Assembly (NCBI RefSeq): GCF_030413175.1
Contig: NZ_CP129212.1
Coordinates: forward strand, 3,906,001 to 3,970,000
Reading direction: 5' to 3'
Source of the DNA: Bradyrhizobium roseum
GTDB lineage: Bacteria > Pseudomonadota > Alphaproteobacteria > Rhizobiales > Xanthobacteraceae
Length of the DNA stretch: 64,000 nucleotides
Made by a program: the position numbers and the translations under genes. The notes beneath the pieces were generated by a model. That model saw only the letters and a list, made by a program, of their open reading frames with translations. It had not been told where the DNA came from and searched no databases. Position 1 is the stretch's first letter; the number at the start of each line of letters is the position of its first letter. This document shows positions 52,635 through 62,463 of the stretch, in pieces.

Positions 52635-54134
52635 TCAGCGCCGGAAACTCTTGATCTCCGACACGCTGCCGTCGCGGTAGGTCAATTCCACCGAAACCGA
52701 CCTCGTCTGTGGCGCGAGCTTTAGATAGGGCGTCGCTTCATGCGGGATCGCGCTGGGGTCGCGCATATCGCAGGGCGGCATTTTCAACACCTTGTCGGGC
52801 ACCGTGGAATCGATGCCGACGCGCACTTCGCGGATCGCGCAGCGATACGACATCAGATGCGTGTAGTAGACCAGAAGACCGTTGAACTCGCGGAACGACA
52901 GCCAGCTCGTGGCGGTCATGTCGAGGATCTTGCGCTGGTCGCGGATCAGCGCAGCTTCAGGGTCGAACCGGATCGGGAACGGCCCCTGCAGCTCGCCATT
53001 GGTGTCGACATAGCGCACCTGGATCATGGCGGCCGGGGCATCCGCCGGCAGTTCAATCGAGGGGTTGGGCATCCGCTTGCGGGTCCGCGGGTCGAGCGTG
53101 TCCATGAAGCCGGTCTCGCGAAAATCACCGGCCTCCCCCATCCGCCAGGAAATGCCGAGGGTCGGATCGGCGATCGAGAACACCACCGTCCAGCCGCCAT
53201 TGTGGCGCGAGAACATCGCGATCGGCGCGTTGACGGAATCGTTCTGCGGCTTGAGCTGCTGCACCGGCGGCAGCGCCGCCAGCTTCGGCTGCGGCTCGGC
53301 CGGCTTCATCGCGGCTTCCGGCGGCCCCTTCGAAACACCGTTGAGGAAGACGTCGTCGACCATCTGGTCGAAATAAACCGGGATCTGCTTGTGGCGGACC
53401 GTCTCGGCCAGTTCGTTGACCAGCCTGCGCGTGCGCTGCGCGACCTGAACCAGATTGGCGCCGGGCTGCGTCAGCTCCTTGGCGAAGGTGCGCGTGAACA
53501 CCGAATTGGGATTGGCGTCGTCGTTGGAGAGCCGATCCAGCGCGGTCTGTCGCGGCCCCGCCGAGAAGATCGAGAACACGCCTTCCGGCAGTTGCGTCAT
53601 CGGCGCCAGGCCGCCGCCGCCGGCGACCGCGCGCGTGCCCGAACGCTCGAACGGATTGTTGCGGCAGGCATCGAACACCAGGATCGCGGTGCGCACCTTG
53701 CGGTTCTGCAGCCGCTCGATGATGCGATCGGCGAGCACCGAGGCGTCGCGCACCAGTTCTTCCTGGCCTTCGGTCGCCGCCGGCACGTCGGTCGGCAGCA
53801 GGAAATTCTGGCCGGCGATCTCAAAACCGTGGCCGGCATAGAAGAAGAACGCGGTGTCGCCGGCCTCGACCGCCTTGTCGAAGGCAAGCAGCGTCTGGCT
53901 GAACGCCTGCCGGTTCTGGTTTTCCGCCACCATCACGGTGAAGCCGAGCTGCTTGAGCGTATCGCCCATGGTGCGGGCGTCGTTGACCGCCTTCTGCAGC
54001 TTGGGCACGTTGCGGTAGTCGTTGTTGCCGACCACCAGCGCGACGCGCTTTGCCGCGCAAGCGGGCGCGGCTGACAGCACGAGCGCGATAGCCATTCCGG
54101 CCACCACCAAAAAGCTCGAAATCAAAGGCCTCAT
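52635..54134 (-). CDS. Exported caspase-like (peptidase C14) protein
   Basis: The 499-residue protein has a signal peptide (residues 1-27, ending CAAKR) and a caspase p20-type fold: VALVVGNNDYRNVPKL (31-46), the catalytic His102 in FFYAGHGFEIAG and Cys157 in ILVFDACRNNPF. Both catalytic residues are present, so it is a plausible active bacterial metacaspase/orthocaspase of the periplasm. The C-terminal 230 residues have no recognisable domain, with a Pro-rich linker at about 275-300. Substrates are unknown. Confidence 0.85.
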   Translation of the reverse strand: MRPLISSFLVVAGMAIALVLSAAPACAAKRVALVVGNNDYRNVPKLQKAVNDARTMGDTLKQLGFTVMVAENQNRQAFSQTLLAFDKAVEAGDTAFFFYAGHGFEIAGQNFLLPTDVPAATEGQEELVRDASVLADRIIERLQNRKVRTAILVFDACRNNPFERSGTRAVAGGGGLAPMTQLPEGVFSIFSAGPRQTALDRLSNDDANPNSVFTRTFAKELTQPGANLVQVAQRTRRLVNELAETVRHKQIPVYFDQMVDDVFLNGVSKGPPEAAMKPAEPQPKLAALPPVQQLKPQNDSVNAPIAMFSRHNGGWTVVFSIADPTLGISWRMGEAGDFRETGFMDTLDPRTRKRMPNPSIELPADAPAAMIQVRYVDTNGELQGPFPIRFDPEAALIRDQRKILDMTATSWLSFREFNGLLVYYTHLMSYRCAIREVRVGIDSTVPDKVLKMPPCDMRDPSAIPHEATPYLKLAPQTRSVSVELTYRDGSVSEIKSFRR

Positions 54135-54540
54135 CGAAGTTCCCCCGGCACGACAAATCCGCCTGCTGCGGCCGTTTCATGACATAGTCGACATCGCCGA
54201 AGCGACGGTTCAATCCCCAGTTCCGCCGCTGCGCCAGGCGCTGCCCGCGGCGGCCGCGCTACCACGGATCCGCTCATTTGACCGGCAAATGACAGTTTCG
54301 GGTTTATTCGTTCGAAAACATTAAGGCTTTTCGGCCATTGGGGCCGTTCCCAGATTGACTTTGGCCATTTCGACCCTATGTTCCCCTGCAATGCGGCCTT
54401 CGATCGAACACGATTCCCAAGGTTAGCCGCTCGTCTGCGTAAGTCAGAGCCCCCAGCTTTTCGAAAGCGCGCCGTTTCGGGGCAAAACGCGACAGCCTTT
54501 TTACCCTCGATTCCGAACGGCGGTGTCGACTAGAGGCTCA
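54135..54540. other. Divergent region between the caspase-like gene and rhlE
   Basis: About 400 bases hold the promoters of both genes. A candidate rhlE promoter is TTGACT (54355-54360), 16 nt, TATGTT (54377-54382), giving a leader of about 150 bases before the rhlE ATG. No gene is visible. Confidence 0.4.
54355..54382 (+). promoter_or_regulatory. Candidate promoter of rhlE
   Basis: TTGACT, a 16-nt spacer and TATGTT. It implies a 5' leader of roughly 150 bases, as is common for DEAD-box helicase genes with post-transcriptional control. Only the boxes are seen; the leader's role is inference. Confidence 0.4.
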
Positions 54541-56091
<1,551 letters not shown>

Positions 56092-56112
56092 ACCGGCGCG
56101 CCCCACGACGCA

Positions 56113-56139
56113 ACGGCCGGAAGCGTTTACCGGCCGTTC
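56113..56139 (+). terminator. Likely terminator after rhlE
   Basis: ACGGCCGG (56113-56120) pairs with CCGGCCGT (56130-56137), an 8-bp perfect stem with a 9-nt loop followed by TTCATCATCC. The T-run is short, so termination strength is uncertain. Confidence 0.55.
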
Positions 56140-56224
56140 ATCATCCTCCCCTAACCTGCCCGCTATAATTTAGTCATTGCGGTAAAGGCTACGAGCGGCG
56201 CTGCTCGATTTTGGGGACGGATCA

Positions 56225-57292
56225 GTGGTCAATCTGCTGGACGAACACGAGCGCACTTTGGCGTTTGCCGAAGTAGCCTTGGGCCAGATCAAGTCCCTTC
56301 AGCAGACCGCCGTCCCGCGCAACTACGAAATCTGGTACGTCTACGCGACCGGATACAACGCGCCCCTCAACAAGATCATCAACGAGACGCTGGCGCGCAA
56401 CGGCAGGCTGAGCGAGTCCGATCTCGAACAGGTCTACGAAACCTATCTCTCCCACATCAAGGCTTCCGACCGCATCGACAAGGTCGGGGCGCGCGTGATC
56501 GGCGAAATCGATGACGTCATGGGCCTGATCGTCGATGCGTTCGGCATGTCGCGGACCTACGACGCCCAGCTCGACGGCGCCAACGAGAAACTGCGGAGCG
56601 CCAAGAATCCCGATCAGATCAAGGTCATCGTCGACGGCCTGCTGAAGTCTACCCACGAGATGCAGAAGACCAACAAGGCGCTGGAAGACCGGCTGGCGCA
56701 GTCGAAGACCGAGATCTGCAACCTGCAGCACAGCCTCGAGGCGATCCGCGCGGAGAGCCTGACCGATCCGCTGACCGGCCTCGGCAACCGAAAATATTTC
56801 GACCGCTCGGTCGAGATGGCGGTGCGCACCGCGCAGGCGAACGGAGAGCCGCTGTCGCTGCTGATGTTCGACATCGATCATTTCAAGTCGTTCAACGATT
56901 CCTACGGCCATCTCACCGGCGACCAGGTGCTGCGGCTGGTGGCGATGTCGCTGAAGCAGAGCATCAAGGGCCAGGACATCACCGCCCGCTACGGCGGGGA
57001 GGAATTCGTGGTGGTGCTGCCGACCACTGCGCTGCGCCAGGCGCTGACGGTCGCCGACCAAATCCGCCGCGCCGTGATGGCGAAGGAACTGAAGAAGAAA
57101 TCCACCGGCGAAATTCTCGGCCGCGTCACCCTCTCGGTCGGCGTCGCCATGCTGAAGCCGGACGACAGCACGGATTCGCTGATCGAACGCGCCGACGCCT
57201 GCCTCTACGTCGCCAAGCGAAACGGCCGCAATCGCGTCGTCGGCGAGGTCGATCCCGAATACGCCGCCGAGACGCACAGCCGGGTGGCCTGA
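56225..57292 (+). CDS. GGDEF diguanylate cyclase
   Basis: The 355-residue protein has a helical N-terminal region (about 1-175, no membrane helix) and a C-terminal GGDEF domain with DPLTGLGNRKYFD, DIDHFKSFNDSYGH and the active-site RYGGEEF (GGEEF at 257-261), so it should make cyclic di-GMP. At the autoinhibitory I-site position (RxxD before the active site), the residues are KGQD, with Lys for Arg, so product inhibition may be weakened. The signal sensed by the N-terminus is unknown. A TATAAT -10 box (56164-56169) lies upstream; GTG 56225 follows GGGGACGGATCA. Confidence 0.88.
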   Translation: MVNLLDEHERTLAFAEVALGQIKSLQQTAVPRNYEIWYVYATGYNAPLNKIINETLARNGRLSESDLEQVYETYLSHIKASDRIDKVGARVIGEIDDVMGLIVDAFGMSRTYDAQLDGANEKLRSAKNPDQIKVIVDGLLKSTHEMQKTNKALEDRLAQSKTEICNLQHSLEAIRAESLTDPLTGLGNRKYFDRSVEMAVRTAQANGEPLSLLMFDIDHFKSFNDSYGHLTGDQVLRLVAMSLKQSIKGQDITARYGGEEFVVVLPTTALRQALTVADQIRRAVMAKELKKKSTGEILGRVTLSVGVAMLKPDDSTDSLIERADACLYVAKRNGRNRVVGEVDPEYAAETHSRVA

Positions 57293-57300
57293 TCTCATCT

Positions 57301-57406
57301 CGTCATGGTGAGGAGGCGCGCCAGCGCCGTCTCGAACCATGCAGATTCGTGCTCGCCTGCGGCCATCCTGCGAGACGCCCGCTTCGCGGGCTCCTTCAGG
57401 ATGACG
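57301..57406. repeat. Dispersed palindromic repeat element, copy 2
   Basis: CGTCATGGTGAGGAG (57301-57315) and CTCCTTCAGGATGACG (57391-57406) form imperfect terminal inverted repeats. The interior (GCCGTCTCGAA, then CGAGACGCCC) matches the core of the copy at 42731-42829. The right end of the element includes the last codons and stop of the TfoX-like gene (stop at 57396). Confidence 0.72.
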
Positions 57407-57851
57407 ACCGTTTTCTTGGCTGCGGCTTTTTCTTCGAAATGGCCTTTTTAGTGGCTGGCTTCTTCACAGCCTTTGTCGCGACCTTCTTCGCGACTTTTGC
57501 CTTCGCGGCCTTCCGCGCCTTCGGCCGCTTGCGCAACGCCGCACGCTGTGCCGCCGCCAATGCGGCTCTCGCCCAGTCCGACAACGCCTCGGAATCGTCG
57601 AACAGACGCGCCGGCAATTCCCAGTACGAGTTCACGGTCACCGTCTTGGCGCGTGTCTGGTATTGAAACGGTTTCGACCCCTCCGCCTCGAACTGCGGGA
57701 TGGTCTGCTCGTCAGCACGGAAGAACAACCCGGCGCGCAGCGCCAGCGCGAAGTTGACGCCGTCGGCGGAAATGCCGTAGCCGGAAAACATTTTGCGGAT
57801 GGTGACGGGGCCGAAATCGGCGAACAGGTCGATCAGGAAATCGCGGTCCAT
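57396..57851 (-). CDS. TfoX/Sxy N-terminal domain protein with lysine-rich tail
   Basis: The 151-residue protein has a TfoX_N domain in residues 1-100 (FADFGPVTIRKMFSGYGI, ALRAGLFFRADEQT, FQYQTRAKTVTVNSYWELPARL). The tail (105-151) is made of Lys/Ala repeats (AKAKVAKKVATKAVKKPATKKA), like histone-H1-type basic tails. TfoX proteins regulate competence genes in Haemophilus; in rhizobia the role is unknown, but the basic tail could bind nucleic acid. The last three Ser codons and the stop lie inside a palindromic repeat, so the natural C-terminus may have been changed by its insertion. Confidence 0.75.
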   Translation of the reverse strand: MDRDFLIDLFADFGPVTIRKMFSGYGISADGVNFALALRAGLFFRADEQTIPQFEAEGSKPFQYQTRAKTVTVNSYWELPARLFDDSEALSDWARAALAAAQRAALRKRPKARKAAKAKVAKKVATKAVKKPATKKAISKKKPQPRKRSSS

Positions 57852-57950
57852 ATCGCCTCAGCCCCAGTGTGAGTCCCTCATCATCCTCCCCTGGAGGGGT
57901 CCGAGACGCGAAGCTCGCTCGTGGATCGGTTCGCATGCAATGCAAACCGA

Positions 57951-58011
57951 GGTGGGGTGACGGTCTCTCCACTCGGAACACTGTTGGATGTGGAGAGACC
58001 GTCACCCCACC
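57951..58011. repeat. Perfect 22-bp inverted repeat
   Basis: Positions 57951-57972 (starting GGTGGGGTGACGG) and 57990-58011 are perfectly complementary, with a 17-nt spacer. Further out, the left side carries CATCCTCCCCTGGAGGGG and the right side CGCCCCCTCAAGGGGCGGG, each with its own small palindrome. The block (about 57880-58063) fills the whole gap between the TfoX-like gene and sufA. It is a dispersed palindromic element type. Confidence 0.75.
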
Positions 58012-58067
58012 CCGTCACGCATCTTGCGATGCGTGCCGACCCGCCCCCTCAAGGGGCGGGTGAAGTT

Positions 58068-58463
58068 CTAAACCTTCGCGGCCGTCAGTTGTACCGACTC
58101 GCCGCAGCCGCAGGCGGAAATCTGGTTCGGGTTGTTGAAGATGAACTGGGCCTGCATCTTGTCGGCCTTGTAGTCCATTTCGGTGCCGAGCAGGAACAGT
58201 ACGGCTTTGGGATCGACCAGGATCTTCACACCCTTGTCCTCGACCACCTCGTCGGTGGGGCGGACCTCATGGGCGTATTCCACCGTGTAGGACTGCCCGG
58301 CGCAGCCGCCGTTCTTGATGCCGACGCGCAAGCCGACGATCTCGGAATCGGCACGCTGGGTCAGTTCGGTGATGCGCTGCGCCGCCGCCTCGGTCAGCTT
58401 CATGACCTGCGGACGTGGCCGCGGCTTGGCAATCGTGGGTGAAGGAGAGTTCATGCTAGACAT
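58068..58463 (-). CDS. sufA: SufA/IscA-type A-type Fe-S carrier
   Basis: The 131-residue protein has the A-type carrier motif: Cys in NGGCAGQSY and CGCG in ACGCGES, the three conserved Cys residues for cluster binding. It receives or delivers Fe-S clusters. The N-terminal 20 residues are Pro-rich and not conserved; starts at 58463 and 58454 are both possible. It is the last gene of the suf operon (66 bases after sufT). Confidence 0.88.
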   Translation of the reverse strand: MSSMNSPSPTIAKPRPRPQVMKLTEAAAQRITELTQRADSEIVGLRVGIKNGGCAGQSYTVEYAHEVRPTDEVVEDKGVKILVDPKAVLFLLGTEMDYKADKMQAQFIFNNPNQISACGCGESVQLTAAKV

Positions 58464-58529
58464 GTCGTCATTCCCAACGGCAAATCAATGCCTGTCATCT
58501 TTCCGTAAATCGGTTAAGCCCGCACGCAC

Positions 58530-58901
58530 TCACCACATATTGAGGACGAGGCGCGCCTCGTCGGACATCCGGTCCGGCGTCCAGGCCGGATCCCACACCA
58601 GGTTGACATTGACCACGCCGACGCCGGGTACGCTGGCGACCGCGTTCTCCACCATCGTCGGCAGTTCGCCGGCTGCAGGGCAGTTCGGTGTGGTCAGCGT
58701 CATCAACACGTCGACGCTGCGGTCATCCTTGAGGTCGACCTTGTAGATCAGGCCGAGCTCGTAGATGTCGGCCGGAATTTCCGGATCGAACACCGTCTTC
58801 AGCGCGGCGACGATTTCGCCTCCCAGCCGTTCGGTCTCCTCGGGCGGCAGCGCCGACTGGGTTTCCATATTGGCTGACTTGACTTCGGCCGTGTCACTCA
58901 T
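58530..58901 (-). CDS. sufT: SufT-type (DUF59/MIP18) Fe-S assembly protein
   Basis: The 123-residue protein has the MIP18/DUF59 signature (DPEIPADIYELGLIYKV, then LTTPNCPAAGELP with its Cys and a C-terminal VVNVNLVWDPAWTP). SufT supports maturation of Fe-S proteins under high demand. It starts within the sufS stop (ATGA-type 4-base overlap), so translation is coupled. The Cys in TPNCP is the expected cluster-linked residue. Confidence 0.88.
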   Translation of the reverse strand: MSDTAEVKSANMETQSALPPEETERLGGEIVAALKTVFDPEIPADIYELGLIYKVDLKDDRSVDVLMTLTTPNCPAAGELPTMVENAVASVPGVGVVNVNLVWDPAWTPDRMSDEARLVLNMW

Positions 58902-60145
58902 GCGAACAATTCCCGCGCCTTGAGCAGCGCCTGTGCCAGATGGTCGACTTCTTCACGTGTATTATACATGCCGAACGAGGCCCGGCAGGTAGCTGTGACA
59001 TTGAACCGCTCTAAAAGCGGCATCACGCAATGGGTGCCGGCGCGCACCGCGATGCCCTGGCGGTCGATCACGGTCGCGACGTCATGGGCATGCGCCCCCT
59101 TCATCTCGAACGAGATCACCGGTCCCTTGCCGCGCGCGGTGCCGATCAGGCGCAGCGAATTGATCTCGCGCAGCCGGTCCTGGGCGTAGTTCAGAAGGTC
59201 GTGCTCGTGCGCGGCAATGCGCTCCTTGCCGATCGAATTGACGTAGTCGATCGCCGCTCCCAGCCCGATCGATTCCACGATCGCCGGCGTGCCGGCTTCG
59301 AACTTGTGCGGGGGATCGCCATAGGTGACCCGGTCCTGTGCAACTTCGCGGATCATCTCGCCGCCGCCGTTGAAGGGACGCATCGCAACGAGATGCTCAT
59401 GCTTGGCGTAGAGCACGCCGATGCCGGTCGGGCCGTAGAGTTTGTGACCGGTGAAGACGTAGAAGTCGGCGTCGATGTCCTGGACGTCGATCGCCATATG
59501 CACCGCGGCCTGGCTGCCGTCGACCAGCACCGGGATGCCGCGGGCGTGCGCCAGCTTCACCACGTCCTTGACCGGCACGATGGTGCCGAGCGCGTTCGAC
59601 ATCTGCGTGATCGCGACGATTTTGGTGCGATCGGTGAGGAGCTTTTCGAACTCATCGATCAGAAAATTGCCCTCATCGTCGACCGGCGCCCATTTGATCA
59701 CGGCGCCATGCCGTTCGCGCAGAAAGTGCCAGGGCACGATGTTGGAGTGATGCTCCATGATGGAGATCACGATCTCATCGCCGGCCTTGATGTTAGGCTC
59801 GCCCCAGGACGACGCCACGAGGTTGATCGCCTCGGTGGCGTTGCGGGTGAAGACGATCTCCTCGGTACGCGCCGCGTTGAGGAATTTTGCGACTTTGACG
59901 CGGCCGCCTTCGTAAGCCTCGGTCGCGGCATTGGCGAGGTAATGCAGGCCGCGATGCACGTTGGCGTATTCGGTCTTGTAGGCTTCCGTCATACGGTCGA
60001 GGACGGCAGTCGGCTTCTGCGCGGAAGCGGCGTTGTCGAGATAGACCAGCGGCTTTCCATAGACCTTCATCGCCAGCGCCGGAAAATCCTCGCGCACGCG
60101 GGCAACATCATAAGTGCCATTCCTGACGGCCGGATGCTGGGTCAT
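58898..60145 (-). CDS. sufS: SufS-type cysteine desulfurase
   Basis: SufS releases sulfur from cysteine as a persulfide for cluster synthesis, using PLP. The 415-residue length is the type II (SufS) standard. Motifs: NAASAQKP near the start, the PLP-binding Lys in FTGHKLYGPTGIG and the catalytic Cys in AGTHCVMP. The start overlaps the sufD stop by 4 bases, and sufT overlaps its end in the same way. No sufE gene is present in this operon, so the sulfur acceptor must be elsewhere. Confidence 0.93.
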   Translation of the reverse strand: MTQHPAVRNGTYDVARVREDFPALAMKVYGKPLVYLDNAASAQKPTAVLDRMTEAYKTEYANVHRGLHYLANAATEAYEGGRVKVAKFLNAARTEEIVFTRNATEAINLVASSWGEPNIKAGDEIVISIMEHHSNIVPWHFLRERHGAVIKWAPVDDEGNFLIDEFEKLLTDRTKIVAITQMSNALGTIVPVKDVVKLAHARGIPVLVDGSQAAVHMAIDVQDIDADFYVFTGHKLYGPTGIGVLYAKHEHLVAMRPFNGGGEMIREVAQDRVTYGDPPHKFEAGTPAIVESIGLGAAIDYVNSIGKERIAAHEHDLLNYAQDRLREINSLRLIGTARGKGPVISFEMKGAHAHDVATVIDRQGIAVRAGTHCVMPLLERFNVTATCRASFGMYNTREEVDHLAQALLKARELFA

Positions 60146-61467
60146 GCACGTGCCTCCAGCCAGCGCTGCGCGGCCGAGATCGCAAGCTCACGCAGATCGT
60201 CATTGACGATCGATTCAATCGCTTCGCCGACAAACGCCTGGATCAGCAGCGCCTGGGCCTGCTTCTCGGACAGGCCGCGGGCGCGCAGGTAGAACAGCAG
60301 GCTCTCGTCGAGCGCACCGGTGGTCGCGCCGTGACCGCAGGTGACGTCGTCGGCAAAGATTTCCAGCTCCGGCTTGTTGTCGGCCTCGGCCTCGTCGGAC
60401 AATAGCAGCGCCCGCGTCATCATCTTGGCATCGGTCTTCTGCGCGTGGGGACGCACGATGATGCGACCCTGGAACACCGAGTGGCCGCGGTCGTCGGCGA
60501 CCGCGCGAAACACCTCGCGGCTGGCGCAGTTCGGCACCGCATGGTCCATGAACAGCGTGGTATCGGCGTGCTGACGGCCATTGAGCAGATTGACGCCGTT
60601 GGTCTCGACCTTGGAATGCTCACCGGCGAATGCGATGGTCGCCTGATAGCGGCTGACGGCGGCGCCGGAGGTCATGCCAAAGGTGTTGTAATGCGCATGC
60701 GCGCCCAGCGTGATCACGGCAGAGGAAATGTTGAAGGCCTCGCGGGCATCCTCGACCAGGCGGACATGGTCGAGCCGCGCATTGTCGCCGATCGAAACAA
60801 TCAGGGCATCGTGGACCTGATAGGCCGTCGCGCCCTCGGCCGCGATATAGCTCTCGATCAGCGTCGCGCCGGCGTTCTTGCCGAGGCGCAGCAGCGAGCG
60901 GGTGAACATCGCCGCGGGAACGGTGCCCGTCGCGACATGAATGATCTGCACCGGCTGCGTCAGCACGACGCCATCGGCGATCTCGATCACCACGCCGTCG
61001 GTCATCATCGACGTGTTGAGCGCGACCATCGGATTGGCGTTGTCGGGCGCGAGCAGTTGCGCCTGCGGGCCGGCGTCGCCGCCCTCCAGCACATCCCGCA
61101 ACGTGCGGATCGTCAGGCCCTTCTCAAGGCCGTCCAGTTCGGAATGCTTTGGCGCGAACACGCCATCCACCAGCACCAGCCGGCGCGCACCCTTGACCGC
61201 CTGAAGCTTCAACGCGGCTGCGGCCAGCGTCAGCGCGGCAGCATCCGGCGCAGGCGCGAGCGGCAGCACGTCGCGCATCAGCGCGCGCAGATCGGTGTAT
61301 TTCCAGTCCTCGATCCGGCGGTGCGGCAGGCCCATACGCTCATAGGCTTCGAAGGCAGCGCTTCGCGCCTCGGCGACTTTCCCGGTGCCCGGCAGCCGGT
61401 CGCGAGCGACGGCAAAACTGTCGCTCAGCCCGCGCCCGGTTTCGTTCTTTGCCAACGCCAAATTCAT
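60142..61467 (-). CDS. sufD: Fe-S cluster assembly protein SufD
   Basis: SufD forms the SufBC2D scaffold with SufB and SufC. The 441-residue protein has a typical variable N-terminus (RIEDWKYTDLRALM near 60) and a beta-helix core ending HGATTGALDESLLFYLRARGLSEKQAQALLIQAFVGE. ATG 61467 is taken as start; GTG 61470 directly before it is also in frame. It follows sufC by 11 bases and overlaps sufS. Confidence 0.92.
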   Translation of the reverse strand: MNLALAKNETGRGLSDSFAVARDRLPGTGKVAEARSAAFEAYERMGLPHRRIEDWKYTDLRALMRDVLPLAPAPDAAALTLAAAALKLQAVKGARRLVLVDGVFAPKHSELDGLEKGLTIRTLRDVLEGGDAGPQAQLLAPDNANPMVALNTSMMTDGVVIEIADGVVLTQPVQIIHVATGTVPAAMFTRSLLRLGKNAGATLIESYIAAEGATAYQVHDALIVSIGDNARLDHVRLVEDAREAFNISSAVITLGAHAHYNTFGMTSGAAVSRYQATIAFAGEHSKVETNGVNLLNGRQHADTTLFMDHAVPNCASREVFRAVADDRGHSVFQGRIIVRPHAQKTDAKMMTRALLLSDEAEADNKPELEIFADDVTCGHGATTGALDESLLFYLRARGLSEKQAQALLIQAFVGEAIESIVNDDLRELAISAAQRWLEARA

Positions 61468-61478
61468 CACACTACCTG

Positions 61479-62234
61479 TCAGGCCGCGTCTTCGAACTGC
61501 GCGTAGCCGGAAGCTTCCAGCTCCAGCGCCAGCTCCTTGCCGCCGCTCTTCACCACCCGGCCCTTCGACATCACGTGCACAAAGTCGGGCACAATGTAAT
61601 TGAGCAGCCGCTGGTAGTGGGTGATCACCACCATGGCCCGCTCGGGCGAACGCAGCGCGTTGACGCCGTCCGCGGCAACCCGCAGCGCGTCGATGTCGAG
61701 GCCGGAATCCATCTCGTCGAGGATGCAGATGGCCGGCTCGAACAGCGCCATCTGCAACACCTCGTTGCGCTTCTTCTCGCCGCCGGAGAAGCCGACATTG
61801 ACGCCGCGCTTGAGCATGTCCTGCGGAATGTTCAGCGATTTGGCGACCTCGCGAACCTTCTTGAGAAAGTCCGGCGTGGAGAATTCGCTCTCGCCGCGCG
61901 CCTTGCGCTGCGCGTTCAGCGCGGTGCGCAGAAAGTTCATGGTGGCGACGCCGGGGATTTCGACCGGGTACTGGAACGCCAGGAACACGCCCTTGGCGGC
62001 GCGCTCGTTGGGCTCCATCTCCAGCAGATCCTCGCCCTTGAACAGGATCTCGCCGCCGGTGACTTCATAGCCCGGCTTACCGGCGATGACGTGCGAGAGC
62101 GTCGATTTCCCGGAGCCGTTCGGCCCCATGATCGCGTGCACCTCGCCCGCGTTCACGGTGAGCGTCAGTCCGTGGAGAATCTCGCGTTCCTCGACACGAA
62201 CCTTCAGGTCTTTCACTTCAAGCAACGCAGTCAT
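61479..62234 (-). CDS. sufC: Fe-S assembly ATPase SufC
   Basis: SufC is the ABC-type ATPase of the SufBCD scaffold. The 251-residue protein has Walker A GPNGSGKST (37-45), the signature FSGGEKKRNEV and Walker B CILDEMDSGLDID, with the H-loop His in VITHYQRLL. There are no membrane helices, as expected. The start is preceded by GGAAACAAC; an atypical small membrane-protein gene separates it from sufB. Confidence 0.94.
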   Translation of the reverse strand: MTALLEVKDLKVRVEEREILHGLTLTVNAGEVHAIMGPNGSGKSTLSHVIAGKPGYEVTGGEILFKGEDLLEMEPNERAAKGVFLAFQYPVEIPGVATMNFLRTALNAQRKARGESEFSTPDFLKKVREVAKSLNIPQDMLKRGVNVGFSGGEKKRNEVLQMALFEPAICILDEMDSGLDIDALRVAADGVNALRSPERAMVVITHYQRLLNYIVPDFVHVMSKGRVVKSGGKELALELEASGYAQFEDAA

Positions 62235-62251
62235 GTTGTTTCCTTGTGGGC

Positions 62252-62458
62252 CTAGATCGCCGCCCGAATTAATCCCGGAAGAAGTAGCCAGGCGAAGAAG
62301 CCGAGAGCACCGCCGCCAGCAGCCAATTTTCCGAATTCTGTTACCTCAACCCATCCCGACAAACCGCCGATCAGCGCAGCAACAGCCCCAGCGAGCGCAA
62401 CAAACAAGAAGATCGCAAGTGGCGCAAACCGAACAACTGCGAAAATGTTGCGGATCAT
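62252..62458 (-). CDS. Small two-helix membrane protein inside the suf operon
   Basis: The 68-residue product has two membrane helices (about residues 10-33 and 45-66) with a short polar loop (SGWVEVTEFGK). Its ATG lies 5 bases after the sufB stop (62464) and its stop 17 bases before sufC, so it is embedded in the operon and probably co-translated. No suf gene product of this kind is known to me. It may tie the cytosolic scaffold to the membrane, or be a passenger. I recognise no family. Confidence 0.6.
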   Translation of the reverse strand: MIRNIFAVVRFAPLAIFLFVALAGAVAALIGGLSGWVEVTEFGKLAAGGGALGFFAWLLLPGLIRAAI

Positions 62459-62463
62459 CTGGC

